A DNA stretch of 64,000 nucleotides. It comes from an uncultured Alteromonadaceae bacterium. Lineage in GTDB: Bacteria > Pseudomonadota > Gammaproteobacteria > Enterobacterales > Alteromonadaceae. The stretch's first letter is position 1; each line of letters begins with the position of its first letter. The notes under the pieces were generated by a model. It searched no databases. It was given only the letters and a program-made list of their open reading frames with translations, and had not been told where the DNA came from. Positions 55,521-64,000 of the stretch are shown here, one piece after another. The position numbers were made by a program, and so were the translations under genes. The stretch is from NCBI GenBank assembly GCA_950073835.1, contig CATMRP010000002.1, positions 19,207 to 83,206 on the forward strand. Reading direction: 5' to 3'.

Positions 55521-57935
55521 ATGAAAAAAACCTCTTATCTCTACCTTGCAGCCTGTATCGCAGGCAGTTTTCAGGTGCAGGCCCAGGACAATCAGGCTGA
55601 TGTTGAAAAGATCACCGTATATGGACAGTCACCGCTGAGTTTTGTTTCCGGCTTAACGGAATATTCACCGGCCAGCCAGACGATTGATGCGGATGCACTG
55701 GATGTGGACAACGGCAACTCACTGGCGCGGATCCTGGATAACCAACTGGTGAGCGTGTCGATTAACGATGTGCAAAACAATCCGTTCCAGGCAGACTTAC
55801 AATACCGTGGCTTTACCGCTTCGCCACTGCTGGGCTTACCTCAGGGCCTGGCGGTGTATTTTAATGGTACCCGTTTTAACGAACCTTTCGGTGATACAGT
55901 AAACTGGGATCTGATACCGCCTACGGCACTGGAATCTGTCACGCTGGTCTCTGGTGCTAACCCGGTTTTCGGTCAGAATACGCTGGGCGGCGCGCTGATA
56001 TTAAACAGTAAAGACGGCTTTAGCTTTCCGCACAATAAAGTCACCGTGATGGGCGGCGACTTTGGTCAACAAGGTATTAACCTGGAATCCGGTGGCAACA
56101 ACGGTGAATGGGGTTACTACATTAATGTTAATAAATACGAAGAAGACGGCTGGCGCGACTATTCACCGAGTGATATTCAACAAGGCCTGGCTAACATTAC
56201 CCATAAAGGTAAAGATTCAGCAACCCGTATTACCCTGGCCGCTAATGATAACGACCTCATCGGTAACGGCGCTATCCCGGTTGATCTGATCCCCTATGAA
56301 GGCCGGGACGCGATTTATACCCGCCCGGATCAAACCTTTACCAGCCTGCGCTTTATTAACCTCAATCACGAATGGCAACTCGACAACGATTTAGTGGTGC
56401 GTGTTAACGCCTACTTCCGCGAAAATGAAATCGAAACCTACAATGGTGACGACAGTGACTACGAGGAATGTGACGTAGGTTATGGTGAAACCCTGTGTGA
56501 AGAAGATGAAGAAGCCGAATTACTCGAAGATGACGACATCGACGAGGATGACATGGATATGGATGATGACGACGATGATGATGATGATGATGATGAAGAA
56601 TTTGACGAGGACGACGCTGTTCAGTTTGTAGGTTTCGACCCTCTTGTACCACTTGAGTCAATTTCTGCCGTCGATCCCGATACCCTGGACGGTACCGCCA
56701 ATACCAGCTTAACCGAGCAGGAAAGCTATGGTTTTAGTGCAGAGCTTGCCGGCGTGACGCAATCTGGCTCGTTAACTCACAACTGGGTAGTTGGTCTGGG
56801 TATTGATACTGCTGATATCTCGTTTCGCAGTGACACCGAATTTGCCGTGCTCGACAACGATACACCAGAAGACAGCCGCGGCGTAACCGGCATTGGCGTA
56901 TTCGACGAAGGTTCACGGGTTCGCCTGGATACCGATGTAAAACACACTTACCTGTTTGTCAGTGACGTGATTGAATTAAACCCGCACTGGCAACTGGCCC
57001 TTGCCGGCCGTTACAACAAGTCGACTATTGATATGGTCGATGGGGTGGAAGTGGGCGAAGGCTCACTGAACGGTAACCATGAGTTCAGCCGTTTCAACCC
57101 CTCAGCCACCGTGCATTATCGCAGGGATGACTACCATGCTTATGCATCTTACAGCCAGTCCTCACGGACACCGAGCCCGGCAGAGCTTAGCTGCGCCGAC
57201 GAAGACGACCCGTGTAAACTACCTAACGGATTTGTGGCCGATCCGCCGCTTGACCAGGTACGTACCGACACCCTTGAGGTGGGCGTAAATTACTCGCTGG
57301 ATAACGGCCTCTTACACGCAGCATTATTCCGCAGCGAAAGCAAAGACGACATTATCTTCCAGCAAGCGGGCGACCGCGCCTCAGTGGGTTATTTTGTGAA
57401 CGTTAATAAAACCCGTCGTCAGGGCGCCGAGTTCAGCCTGCTGCAGCAATATGAAGATCTGGAGATCTCAGCCAATGTCAGTTACCTGCAGGCTACATTT
57501 GAAACTCCGTTTGTTTCATTCAGCCCGCAAAATCCAATGGGTCCGGGACGTCAGGTAATGCCGGGGGATAACATTCCTGGCCAGCCTGAATGGCAGGCAG
57601 GTTTTGAGGTAACCTACCCAGTGATTGAAAACCTGTATATCAGCGCCGATGTGGATTACGCCTCTGGACAGTATTTCCGTGGCGATGAAGCCAACGAAAA
57701 CCGCGAACTGGACGGCTATACCCTTGTAAACCTGAGTGCCACTTATGCCCACAGTAGCGGCGTTACCGTAGGTCTGCGTCTGGAAAACGTGTTTGATACG
57801 GAATTCGAAACCTTTGGTACCTACGGCGAAGCAGATGAAGTGCTGGAAGATATCTATGACGATATCGAGTCTACCGAGTTTGTAGGGCCTGGTCAGCCAA
57901 GAACCCTGCGTTTATTCGCCTCTTACCAGTTTTAA
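55521..57935 (+). CDS. TonB-dependent receptor with poly-Asp/Glu insertion
   Basis: Plug QYRGFTASPLLGLPQGLAVYFNGTRFNEPFGDTVNWDLIP; barrel C-term LRLFASYQF; internal D11 tract. Confidence 0.92.
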   Translation: MKKTSYLYLAACIAGSFQVQAQDNQADVEKITVYGQSPLSFVSGLTEYSPASQTIDADALDVDNGNSLARILDNQLVSVSINDVQNNPFQADLQYRGFTASPLLGLPQGLAVYFNGTRFNEPFGDTVNWDLIPPTALESVTLVSGANPVFGQNTLGGALILNSKDGFSFPHNKVTVMGGDFGQQGINLESGGNNGEWGYYINVNKYEEDGWRDYSPSDIQQGLANITHKGKDSATRITLAANDNDLIGNGAIPVDLIPYEGRDAIYTRPDQTFTSLRFINLNHEWQLDNDLVVRVNAYFRENEIETYNGDDSDYEECDVGYGETLCEEDEEAELLEDDDIDEDDMDMDDDDDDDDDDDEEFDEDDAVQFVGFDPLVPLESISAVDPDTLDGTANTSLTEQESYGFSAELAGVTQSGSLTHNWVVGLGIDTADISFRSDTEFAVLDNDTPEDSRGVTGIGVFDEGSRVRLDTDVKHTYLFVSDVIELNPHWQLALAGRYNKSTIDMVDGVEVGEGSLNGNHEFSRFNPSATVHYRRDDYHAYASYSQSSRTPSPAELSCADEDDPCKLPNGFVADPPLDQVRTDTLEVGVNYSLDNGLLHAALFRSESKDDIIFQQAGDRASVGYFVNVNKTRRQGAEFSLLQQYEDLEISANVSYLQATFETPFVSFSPQNPMGPGRQVMPGDNIPGQPEWQAGFEVTYPVIENLYISADVDYASGQYFRGDEANENRELDGYTLVNLSATYAHSSGVTVGLRLENVFDTEFETFGTYGEADEVLEDIYDDIESTEFVGPGQPRTLRLFASYQF
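56562..56594 (+). repeat. (GAY)11 trinucleotide tract encoding 11 consecutive Asp
   Basis: gatgatgacgacgatgatgatgatgatgatgat. Confidence 0.95.
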
Positions 57936-57973
57936 TCTGCTCCAGTGTGTGCAGCTCATCACTGCACCACCTC

Positions 57974-58005
57974 AAAGGCGTGTTATCAGCACGCCTTTAT
58001 TTTAT
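57974..58005 (+). terminator. Rho-independent terminator
   Basis: aaaggcgtg...cacgcctttattttatttt. Confidence 0.75.
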
Positions 58006-58028
58006 TTTGCCCCCGATGTCTTAACATT

Positions 58029-58051
58029 TTTTGTTCGCAAAACGAACAAAA
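58029..58051. promoter_or_regulatory. Palindromic operator-like sequence
   Basis: TTTTGTTCG-caaaa-CGAACAAAA, 9-bp perfect arms. Confidence 0.4.
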
Positions 58052-58638
58052 CAGATTATTCCATCGTAATAACGGCGTTAGTGCGAAAAAGGCCATGTCA
58101 CTGTAACTTAAAGTTGCCAGAAAGATAAATGTAACTGATTGATATATATAAACAATACACTTGCGGCAAGCAAAAGGGAAAAAAGTTCCATTTATTTGAC
58201 ACCACAGAGATTTTTAATTAACTTTCAGAGTGTCAATTTCTCTAATTTGGTTGACAGGCAAAGCCATCGCAGTAACGGCGTGAAACACGTTTGTTGGTGG
58301 GGTTGTTTAAATATAAATAATTATAGTTGCATACAGATGTGTTATCTAAGGTTGCACGTTTGATATGCAGTGATGCGACAGAATCAGGAATTAACATGGA
58401 TGTAGAAATAAATAATCCATGCCTTTCTAATGAGGTTTAAGCTTAAATATCTGCCGAATGTTTCCGCAATCTGCAGGTCGCGGCAAGGTTAAGGATAAGC
58501 CCCATTGTAAGTTTAAGAATCGGGAATATGTCGATTCGTATAACTCTCCGTTCGACATCAATACTATAAAGCTACGGGATAATCTGGTCTGAAATAGTCT
58601 GGATCTCGACAATAATAAAACTCATCCAGGGGACATAA

Positions 58639-61600
58639 ATGATAAAAACCAACAAGCTAAGCAATGCTATTAGGTATGCACTGCTTACCAGCATAGCTTC
58701 TCTAACGACAAACGTTGCGTTTGCTCAAGAAACGCAGGAAGTTGAAGTTTCAGCTAATCAAAGTTCTAGTGTGCTGGTTGAAGACTCACTGGCAGAAGAT
58801 TCATTGGAAGAAGTTACTGAGCGAATTCAGGTAACTGGTTCTCGTATTCGCCGCTCTGAGTTCTCCAACGCATCACCAGTTCAGGTCATCAGTGGTGACT
58901 TCGCTCGCGAAATGGGCCTGTTTGACGCCGGTCAGATGCTCCAGAACACCAACCAGGCGGCAGGTTCACAAATAGACAACACCTTTGGTGGTTACGTACT
59001 GGACAACGGTCCGGGTGCGGCGACTATCGGTTTCCGTGGCCTGGGTGCAGAACGTACGCTGGTTCTGGTTAACGGTCGCCGTATGGCCCCAGCCGGTGTT
59101 GGTGGCGCACCAACTTCTCCAGACTTAAACCTGATCCCGGGTGTAATGATCCAACGCGTTGAGAACTTGTTTGATGGTGCATCAACGGTTTACGGTTCAG
59201 ACGCGGTTGCCGGTGTATCTAACGTGATCCTGCGTAAAGACGTAGAGGGTTTAGAGATTCAGGGGTCTTACAGTCAGCCTAAGGGTGATGGCGGCGAAGA
59301 AACCGTGTTATCAGCTATGTGGGGTAAGACCTTCGATAACGGCTTTATCTCAATCGGTGCTGAATATCTCGATCGGCAGGCACAGTCTTATGGCGGCAAC
59401 CCTTTCGTAAAAGGCTGTGAGGAACGTATCTGGGAAACTGAAGAAGGGGATATCATTCGCCGGTACAGTGGCGATGGTCCGTTACCTCGTGGTGACGACA
59501 GCTGTGATATTTTCCCGCTAACCAACCGTATGAGTATTCCTTTTTGGGGTAGTGTCTACCGTACCAATGGATTCACCAACGTAGGGATTCCTGGCTGGTC
59601 TGAAACTTCAGACCCAACTGGTGACGCTTTAGGTCCCGTTTATGGTATTCCGGGATGGGTAAACGGCGACTCAGACGGTGACGGCATTAATGATGTGTGG
59701 TTCCCGGATGGTAATGGCGATGGCTACCGCGATGTAGACTTCCAGGATCCGATGTATGCCTATGAACAGTCTGATTACTTTAAAGCAGGCGATTACAGAA
59801 GCCGGAATAAACGTTACTCAATCCTGTTAAACGGTGAATATTCACTCAATGATGACAGCGATACGCTGTTCTATTACGAAGGCTTATATGCCAAGCGTGA
59901 GTCTCCAATCTTTAACCCCGGTGCACAGATTTTTGAAGTAGTACCAGCATCAAATCCGTTTAACCCTTGTGGTGACTACGGCATCGATTGTCGTGCCGGC
60001 ATTGGTTTCCCATATGGTCCAGTGGACGTTCAACCAATATTAAACATTCGTGGCGATCGCGATCGTTTTGATATCGAAGTTGAACAGTACCGCTTAGTCG
60101 GCGGTGTTACCGGTAATCTGCTGTCTTTCGAAGGCATTGGCCTGGATAACTGGTATTATGATGTCTATGCATCTTACAGTGCCTCAGAGGGTACAGACAC
60201 ACGCCCGGGTATCAGTGAAGAGCGCTTGCTAAACTCTTTATATAACACCGTGCTTAACGATGACGGTACCTATTCATGTGGTGAAGGTTGTGTGCCTGTA
60301 AACCTGTTTTCAGACAACATTTACCAACCCGGTGGTGGTACGCTTACGCCGGAAGAGCAGGCATACTTGATGGTCGACCGTACTATTGGTACGGAAGTGA
60401 GCCAGTTTGTGGTGAACGGTTTTATCGGTGGCGACTTAACCACACTGCCATGGAATAGCGAAGTGGTTAGCTCAGTTATCGGACTTGAATATCGTCGTGA
60501 CGAAATTAAGTCAAGCCCGAATGCAGTAGCGGCCGAAGGTTTGCTATGGGGTTACTTTGCAGACCAGGGTGCAGACGGTGCACGTAACTTAAAAGAAGTG
60601 TTTGCCGAAATTGAACTACCATTGTTACGTGGCGTTGATTTTGCTGAAGAACTTACCTTAACCATGTCTGGCCGTATTTCCGACGAAAGTTATTATGATG
60701 CAGAAAGCACATACAGCTTGAAGGCAATTTATCGTCCTGTTGACTGGTTCACATTACGTGGTACCAAAGGTACCTCGTATCGTGCGCCTAACCTGCGTGA
60801 GCGATTCCTTAACGGTACTACTGGTTTCAACAGCCTTAGCGACCCTTGTGTTGTTCCGGATGATGCTCGCATTGAAGATCCTTTAGATCCAAATACTCCT
60901 ATTACTTACGATCCAACAAATGATACACGTGATCAAGGAGTTCTGGATGCCTGTGTGGCAGCTGGTGTTGACCCAACTTCATTAGGTATTGGTGACACTG
61001 AAGAAACACAGTTCACTAACTTTGTAAGTGCAGAAGTAGTGACTGGTGGTTCTCAGGAACTCAATCCGGAAACATCCCTTGCTAAAACTTATGGTTTCAT
61101 TATTGAACAGCCTTTCAGTGATGATTTCGAATTGACCTTATCACTGACTCGATTTGATATTGAGGTAACCAACAGTATTGCGGAGCCAAGCGCTAGTTAT
61201 AGTATCGGACAGTGTTATTCTGCATCAGGTAACCCTGCATTCTGTGGCCGAATTTCACGTGATGAAAATCAGCAAATCAGCCTGGTGGACTCAAGCTTCA
61301 TCAACATTGGTCTTTTAACGTCCAAAGGCTTTGACTACAACATTTACTACTCACAAGATTTTGTGATTGGTGAACAAAATGTAGATGTAAGCCTTGACCT
61401 GCAAGCCACCCGTATGACCGAATCCCTGTACGATGTACTTGGCACGGTTGACGATAATGCCGGTGAGCCGGATGTACCTGAGTGGCGTGGTTCTGCGCGC
61501 TTACGTATCGCCGTTTCAGACATTACCTTTAACTGGGAAACTCGTTATATTGGTAAAGGTGAAGAAGACGACTTAGGTGAATTTGAAGAAGGCACTACGG

Positions 61601-61863
61601 GTTGTCGCGGTCTGTTAAATTCAGACGGGAACCCGCTGCTGTGTCGCCCGGTTGGCTATACAGACGACTACATGCTGCACAACGTAAGTGTTTCCTATGA
61701 GTTTGACAACTTCCAAATTAATGCGGGTGTTCGTAACGTGTTTAATGAAGCACCTCCGGCAGTTGATCCTAGTGGTTCATTCTCTAACACCAACATTCCT
61801 TTAGGTGTTGGTTATGACACTTATGGCAGAACGCCGTTTATAAATTTCCAGGCTGCTTTTTAA
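58639..61863 (+). CDS. Large TonB-dependent receptor (Alteromonadales type)
   Basis: QVTGSRIRRSEFSNASPVQVISGDFAREMG, RTLVLVNGRRMAPAG, VENLFDGASTVYGSDAVAGVSNVILRK; C-term FINFQAAF. Confidence 0.93.
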   Translation: MIKTNKLSNAIRYALLTSIASLTTNVAFAQETQEVEVSANQSSSVLVEDSLAEDSLEEVTERIQVTGSRIRRSEFSNASPVQVISGDFAREMGLFDAGQMLQNTNQAAGSQIDNTFGGYVLDNGPGAATIGFRGLGAERTLVLVNGRRMAPAGVGGAPTSPDLNLIPGVMIQRVENLFDGASTVYGSDAVAGVSNVILRKDVEGLEIQGSYSQPKGDGGEETVLSAMWGKTFDNGFISIGAEYLDRQAQSYGGNPFVKGCEERIWETEEGDIIRRYSGDGPLPRGDDSCDIFPLTNRMSIPFWGSVYRTNGFTNVGIPGWSETSDPTGDALGPVYGIPGWVNGDSDGDGINDVWFPDGNGDGYRDVDFQDPMYAYEQSDYFKAGDYRSRNKRYSILLNGEYSLNDDSDTLFYYEGLYAKRESPIFNPGAQIFEVVPASNPFNPCGDYGIDCRAGIGFPYGPVDVQPILNIRGDRDRFDIEVEQYRLVGGVTGNLLSFEGIGLDNWYYDVYASYSASEGTDTRPGISEERLLNSLYNTVLNDDGTYSCGEGCVPVNLFSDNIYQPGGGTLTPEEQAYLMVDRTIGTEVSQFVVNGFIGGDLTTLPWNSEVVSSVIGLEYRRDEIKSSPNAVAAEGLLWGYFADQGADGARNLKEVFAEIELPLLRGVDFAEELTLTMSGRISDESYYDAESTYSLKAIYRPVDWFTLRGTKGTSYRAPNLRERFLNGTTGFNSLSDPCVVPDDARIEDPLDPNTPITYDPTNDTRDQGVLDACVAAGVDPTSLGIGDTEETQFTNFVSAEVVTGGSQELNPETSLAKTYGFIIEQPFSDDFELTLSLTRFDIEVTNSIAEPSASYSIGQCYSASGNPAFCGRISRDENQQISLVDSSFINIGLLTSKGFDYNIYYSQDFVIGEQNVDVSLDLQATRMTESLYDVLGTVDDNAGEPDVPEWRGSARLRIAVSDITFNWETRYIGKGEEDDLGEFEEGTTGCRGLLNSDGNPLLCRPVGYTDDYMLHNVSVSYEFDNFQINAGVRNVFNEAPPAVDPSGSFSNTNIPLGVGYDTYGRTPFINFQAAF

Positions 61864-61892
61864 TCTAAGATGAAATAGCAGTTGTTGAACTT

Positions 61893-61926
61893 AAAAGGCT
61901 TCTGCAATCATGCAGAAGCCTTTTTT
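61893..61926 (+). terminator. Strong Rho-independent terminator
   Basis: aaaaggcttctgca-atca-tgcagaagcctttttt. Confidence 0.85.
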
Positions 61927-61943
61927 ATTTAAGGGAAATAAAT

Positions 61944-63848
61944 ATGAAAAAACTCATCCAACTAGGCTTTGCAGTTGCCGGGGTGATTACAGGTAGCCAG
62001 GCCCTTGCTGAACAAGAAATGTCTGTGGTTGAAAGCTTTGCGATCCAGCCAGCCATTCGTACTGTTCAATTATCACCAGATGGTAAGCAACTGGCGCTGA
62101 TTAGAGCAACCAGTAGAGATGGTGATTACATTGTTGAAATTCATCAAACCAGTAAACTAAGCGATGAACCGGTTAGACTAGGTGCCGACAAAATGCGGGT
62201 ATCTGCCGTTTCTTGGCTGAATAACGAAAAAATTGGCATAAATTTTCGCCAGTTACTCGAAGACCGGGGCAACAAATACTGGGTTAGCAAGTTTGCTGTA
62301 ACCGATGCCGATGGCAAGGGTGACTGGCTTATTCCATTCAGGGATAAGGGCAACATCAGCTTCTCGATGATCAACATGCTGGTAAATGATCCTGACCACA
62401 TTCTGGTTGAGGTTGATATTAACAACAATTGGATCCCGGATGTTGTTAAGTTAAATATTAATAATGGCCGAACCAACACCGTATTACGTGGAACCACTAA
62501 AGTGAGTAACAGTTTTGGGGTGGATAAAGACGGCGAAGTTCGAATTGGGCAGGGCTGGAATCGCAGCGAGCAAGCAATAGAAACCTATGTCAGAGCCAAA
62601 GGCAGTGATGACTGGATTTTACTGCACTCTGCCAGCGGTGAAGACCGTTCAAATTTTGCTGTTAACGGGTTTAATAATCAGGATCCAGACAAAATCTATG
62701 TAGTGGCCAATAATGGTGAAGATACTACCGGTGTGTATTTGCTGGATATCAAAAGCGGCAAATACAGCGAACGTCTGTTTGGCCTTGATGGCCTCGACGC
62801 AGACGGTGTGAACTTCGACGATGATGGCCATGTCATCGGTTACAACTATACTACCAAGTTCAGCCAAACCTTCTATGAAGATGCCGAATGGCAAGCAATT
62901 CAGGACAGTATTAGCGGCTTATCGCCAAAAGGGCGGGTGGCCGTAATCAGTGCGTCGGATGATAATAGTCAGTTAGTGGTTTTGACTCAGGCAGCCAATG
63001 ATCCCGGCTCGTTTTACTTACTTAGTAATAAAAAAGACCTTATAAAACTCGGCGAGCGCATGCCTTTCATCGATAAATCCAAACTCGGTAAAAACCTTTA
63101 CATTTCGTACAAGGCCCGCGATGGAAGAAAGATTAATGCTTATGTAACTCGCCCAACCGTTGGCAAAGCCCCCTACCCAACCGTGGTATTACCTCACGGT
63201 GGTCCCTGGGCCAGAGACTCCTCAATTTTCGACGATTGGGCGCAATTACTAGCCTCCCATGGCTATCTGGTTATTCAGCCAAACTTCCGGGGCTCAACCG
63301 GCTATGGTCTGGACCACTGGAAAGCCGGCGATAAAAACTGGGGCTTAACCATGCAGGATGATCTGGATGATGCAGCCAACTTTTTAGTTGCCAAAGGCCT
63401 GGCTGATAAAGACAAATTGGCCATGTTTGGCTGGAGCTATGGTGGCTATGCAGCGTTTGCAGCCACGTTGCGGGAACCAAATCTATACCAGTGTACTGTT
63501 GCCGGTGCAGGGGTAAGCGATTTGTCCAGAATCAATGCAACGCTTAATGACAGTCCTTTATTATCGAAGCTACAAAAACCGACCATTGATGGTGTAAGTC
63601 CTGTCGAAAATGTTGAAAAGGCCAATGTGCCAATTTTAGTGATTCACGGTGATATTGATCAGCGTGTCCCTATTGAACACAGCGACAGTTTTGTTGCCGA
63701 ATTAAAACGCCTAAACAAGGAACACAAATACGTTGTTCTTGAAGGCGCTGATCACTTCAGCGATACCCTGTTTTACGACCATAAAATGCAGTTTTATGGT
63801 GAACTGATTGATTGGCTTGATAATAAATGCGGTATAGCACCACAATAA
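61944..63848 (+). CDS. S9 family prolyl oligopeptidase
   Basis: LPHGGPWARD, FRGSTGYG, FGWSYGGYAA nucleophile, HGDIDQRVP, GADHF. Confidence 0.94.
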   Translation: MKKLIQLGFAVAGVITGSQALAEQEMSVVESFAIQPAIRTVQLSPDGKQLALIRATSRDGDYIVEIHQTSKLSDEPVRLGADKMRVSAVSWLNNEKIGINFRQLLEDRGNKYWVSKFAVTDADGKGDWLIPFRDKGNISFSMINMLVNDPDHILVEVDINNNWIPDVVKLNINNGRTNTVLRGTTKVSNSFGVDKDGEVRIGQGWNRSEQAIETYVRAKGSDDWILLHSASGEDRSNFAVNGFNNQDPDKIYVVANNGEDTTGVYLLDIKSGKYSERLFGLDGLDADGVNFDDDGHVIGYNYTTKFSQTFYEDAEWQAIQDSISGLSPKGRVAVISASDDNSQLVVLTQAANDPGSFYLLSNKKDLIKLGERMPFIDKSKLGKNLYISYKARDGRKINAYVTRPTVGKAPYPTVVLPHGGPWARDSSIFDDWAQLLASHGYLVIQPNFRGSTGYGLDHWKAGDKNWGLTMQDDLDDAANFLVAKGLADKDKLAMFGWSYGGYAAFAATLREPNLYQCTVAGAGVSDLSRINATLNDSPLLSKLQKPTIDGVSPVENVEKANVPILVIHGDIDQRVPIEHSDSFVAELKRLNKEHKYVVLEGADHFSDTLFYDHKMQFYGELIDWLDNKCGIAPQ

Positions 63849-63872
63849 CGCCGGTGAATTACAGTTACAAGA

Positions 63873-63906
63873 AAGGTGAAGTGTCAAATCGACACCTCAC
63901 CTTTTT
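63873..63906. terminator. Bidirectional terminator between S9 peptidase and valS
   Basis: aaggtgaagtgtc-aaatc-gacacctcaccttttt. Confidence 0.8.
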
Positions 63907-63923
63907 ACTACTTGGCTAAACCA

Positions 63924-64000
63924 TTACAGCGCAGCAATCGTCTCGTGCTGAGCTTTCAGCTTAGCTAATTGTGACTCAGAATCAGCCAGCTTGGCTTTTT
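63924..64000 (-). CDS. valS: Valyl-tRNA synthetase C-terminal coiled coil (partial)
   Basis: Minus strand reads KAKLADSESQLAKLKAQHETIAAL*, like the ValS C-terminus; rest is outside window. Confidence 0.6.
   Translation of the reverse strand, partial: KAKLADSESQLAKLKAQHETIAAL

Noticed and set aside
56404-56661. Minus-strand ORF with HHHHHHHHRRHHPYPCHPRR, resembling a His-rich metal-binding protein
   Set aside because: It is the antisense of the poly-Asp tract in the TBDR; the sense frame has clear TBDR homology across the region

Overview
The window looks like a chromosomal segment of a marine gammaproteobacterium (Alteromonas-like by protein character; inference). Roughly 13-54 kb reads as an iron/metal acquisition and metal-homeostasis region. 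At least eight promoter regions carry AT-rich Fur-box-like palindromes. The main modules are: (i) a 7-gene minus-strand operon (13210-22229) with a cadherin-like/alpha-helical lipoprotein, an unusual TonB-dependent receptor (TBDR), a MauG/CcpA-type diheme peroxidase, DUF4920 and PepSY proteins; (ii) a nickel superoxide dismutase operon (sodN/sodX) with three unknown upstream ORFs behind a Fur-like box; (iii) a 10TM putative heavy-metal exporter and a methyltransferase plus two ORFan genes, each with its own Fur-like box; (iv) a heme/hemoglobin-type TBDR divergent from DUF4198, EF-hand and degenerate ApbE-DUF2271 genes; (v) a TonB2-type energising operon (DUF3450, TtpC-like, ExbB, ExbD, TonB, TPR); (vi) a 10-gene operon (45905-53568) whose composition resembles the Pseudomonas FpvGHJK-FpvCDEF periplasmic ferri-siderophore reduction/import system. 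Other features are a 264-bp MITE-like element with long perfect terminal inverted repeats and two internal hairpins, two decayed paralogs of an ankyrin-like gene (in-frame stop; frameshift), a TBDR with a poly-Asp tract, a large TBDR followed by an S9 peptidase, RecQ, a CHASE hybrid kinase, an MCP, and the 3' end of valS. All calls were made by reading the sequence and ORF track; no database search was run.
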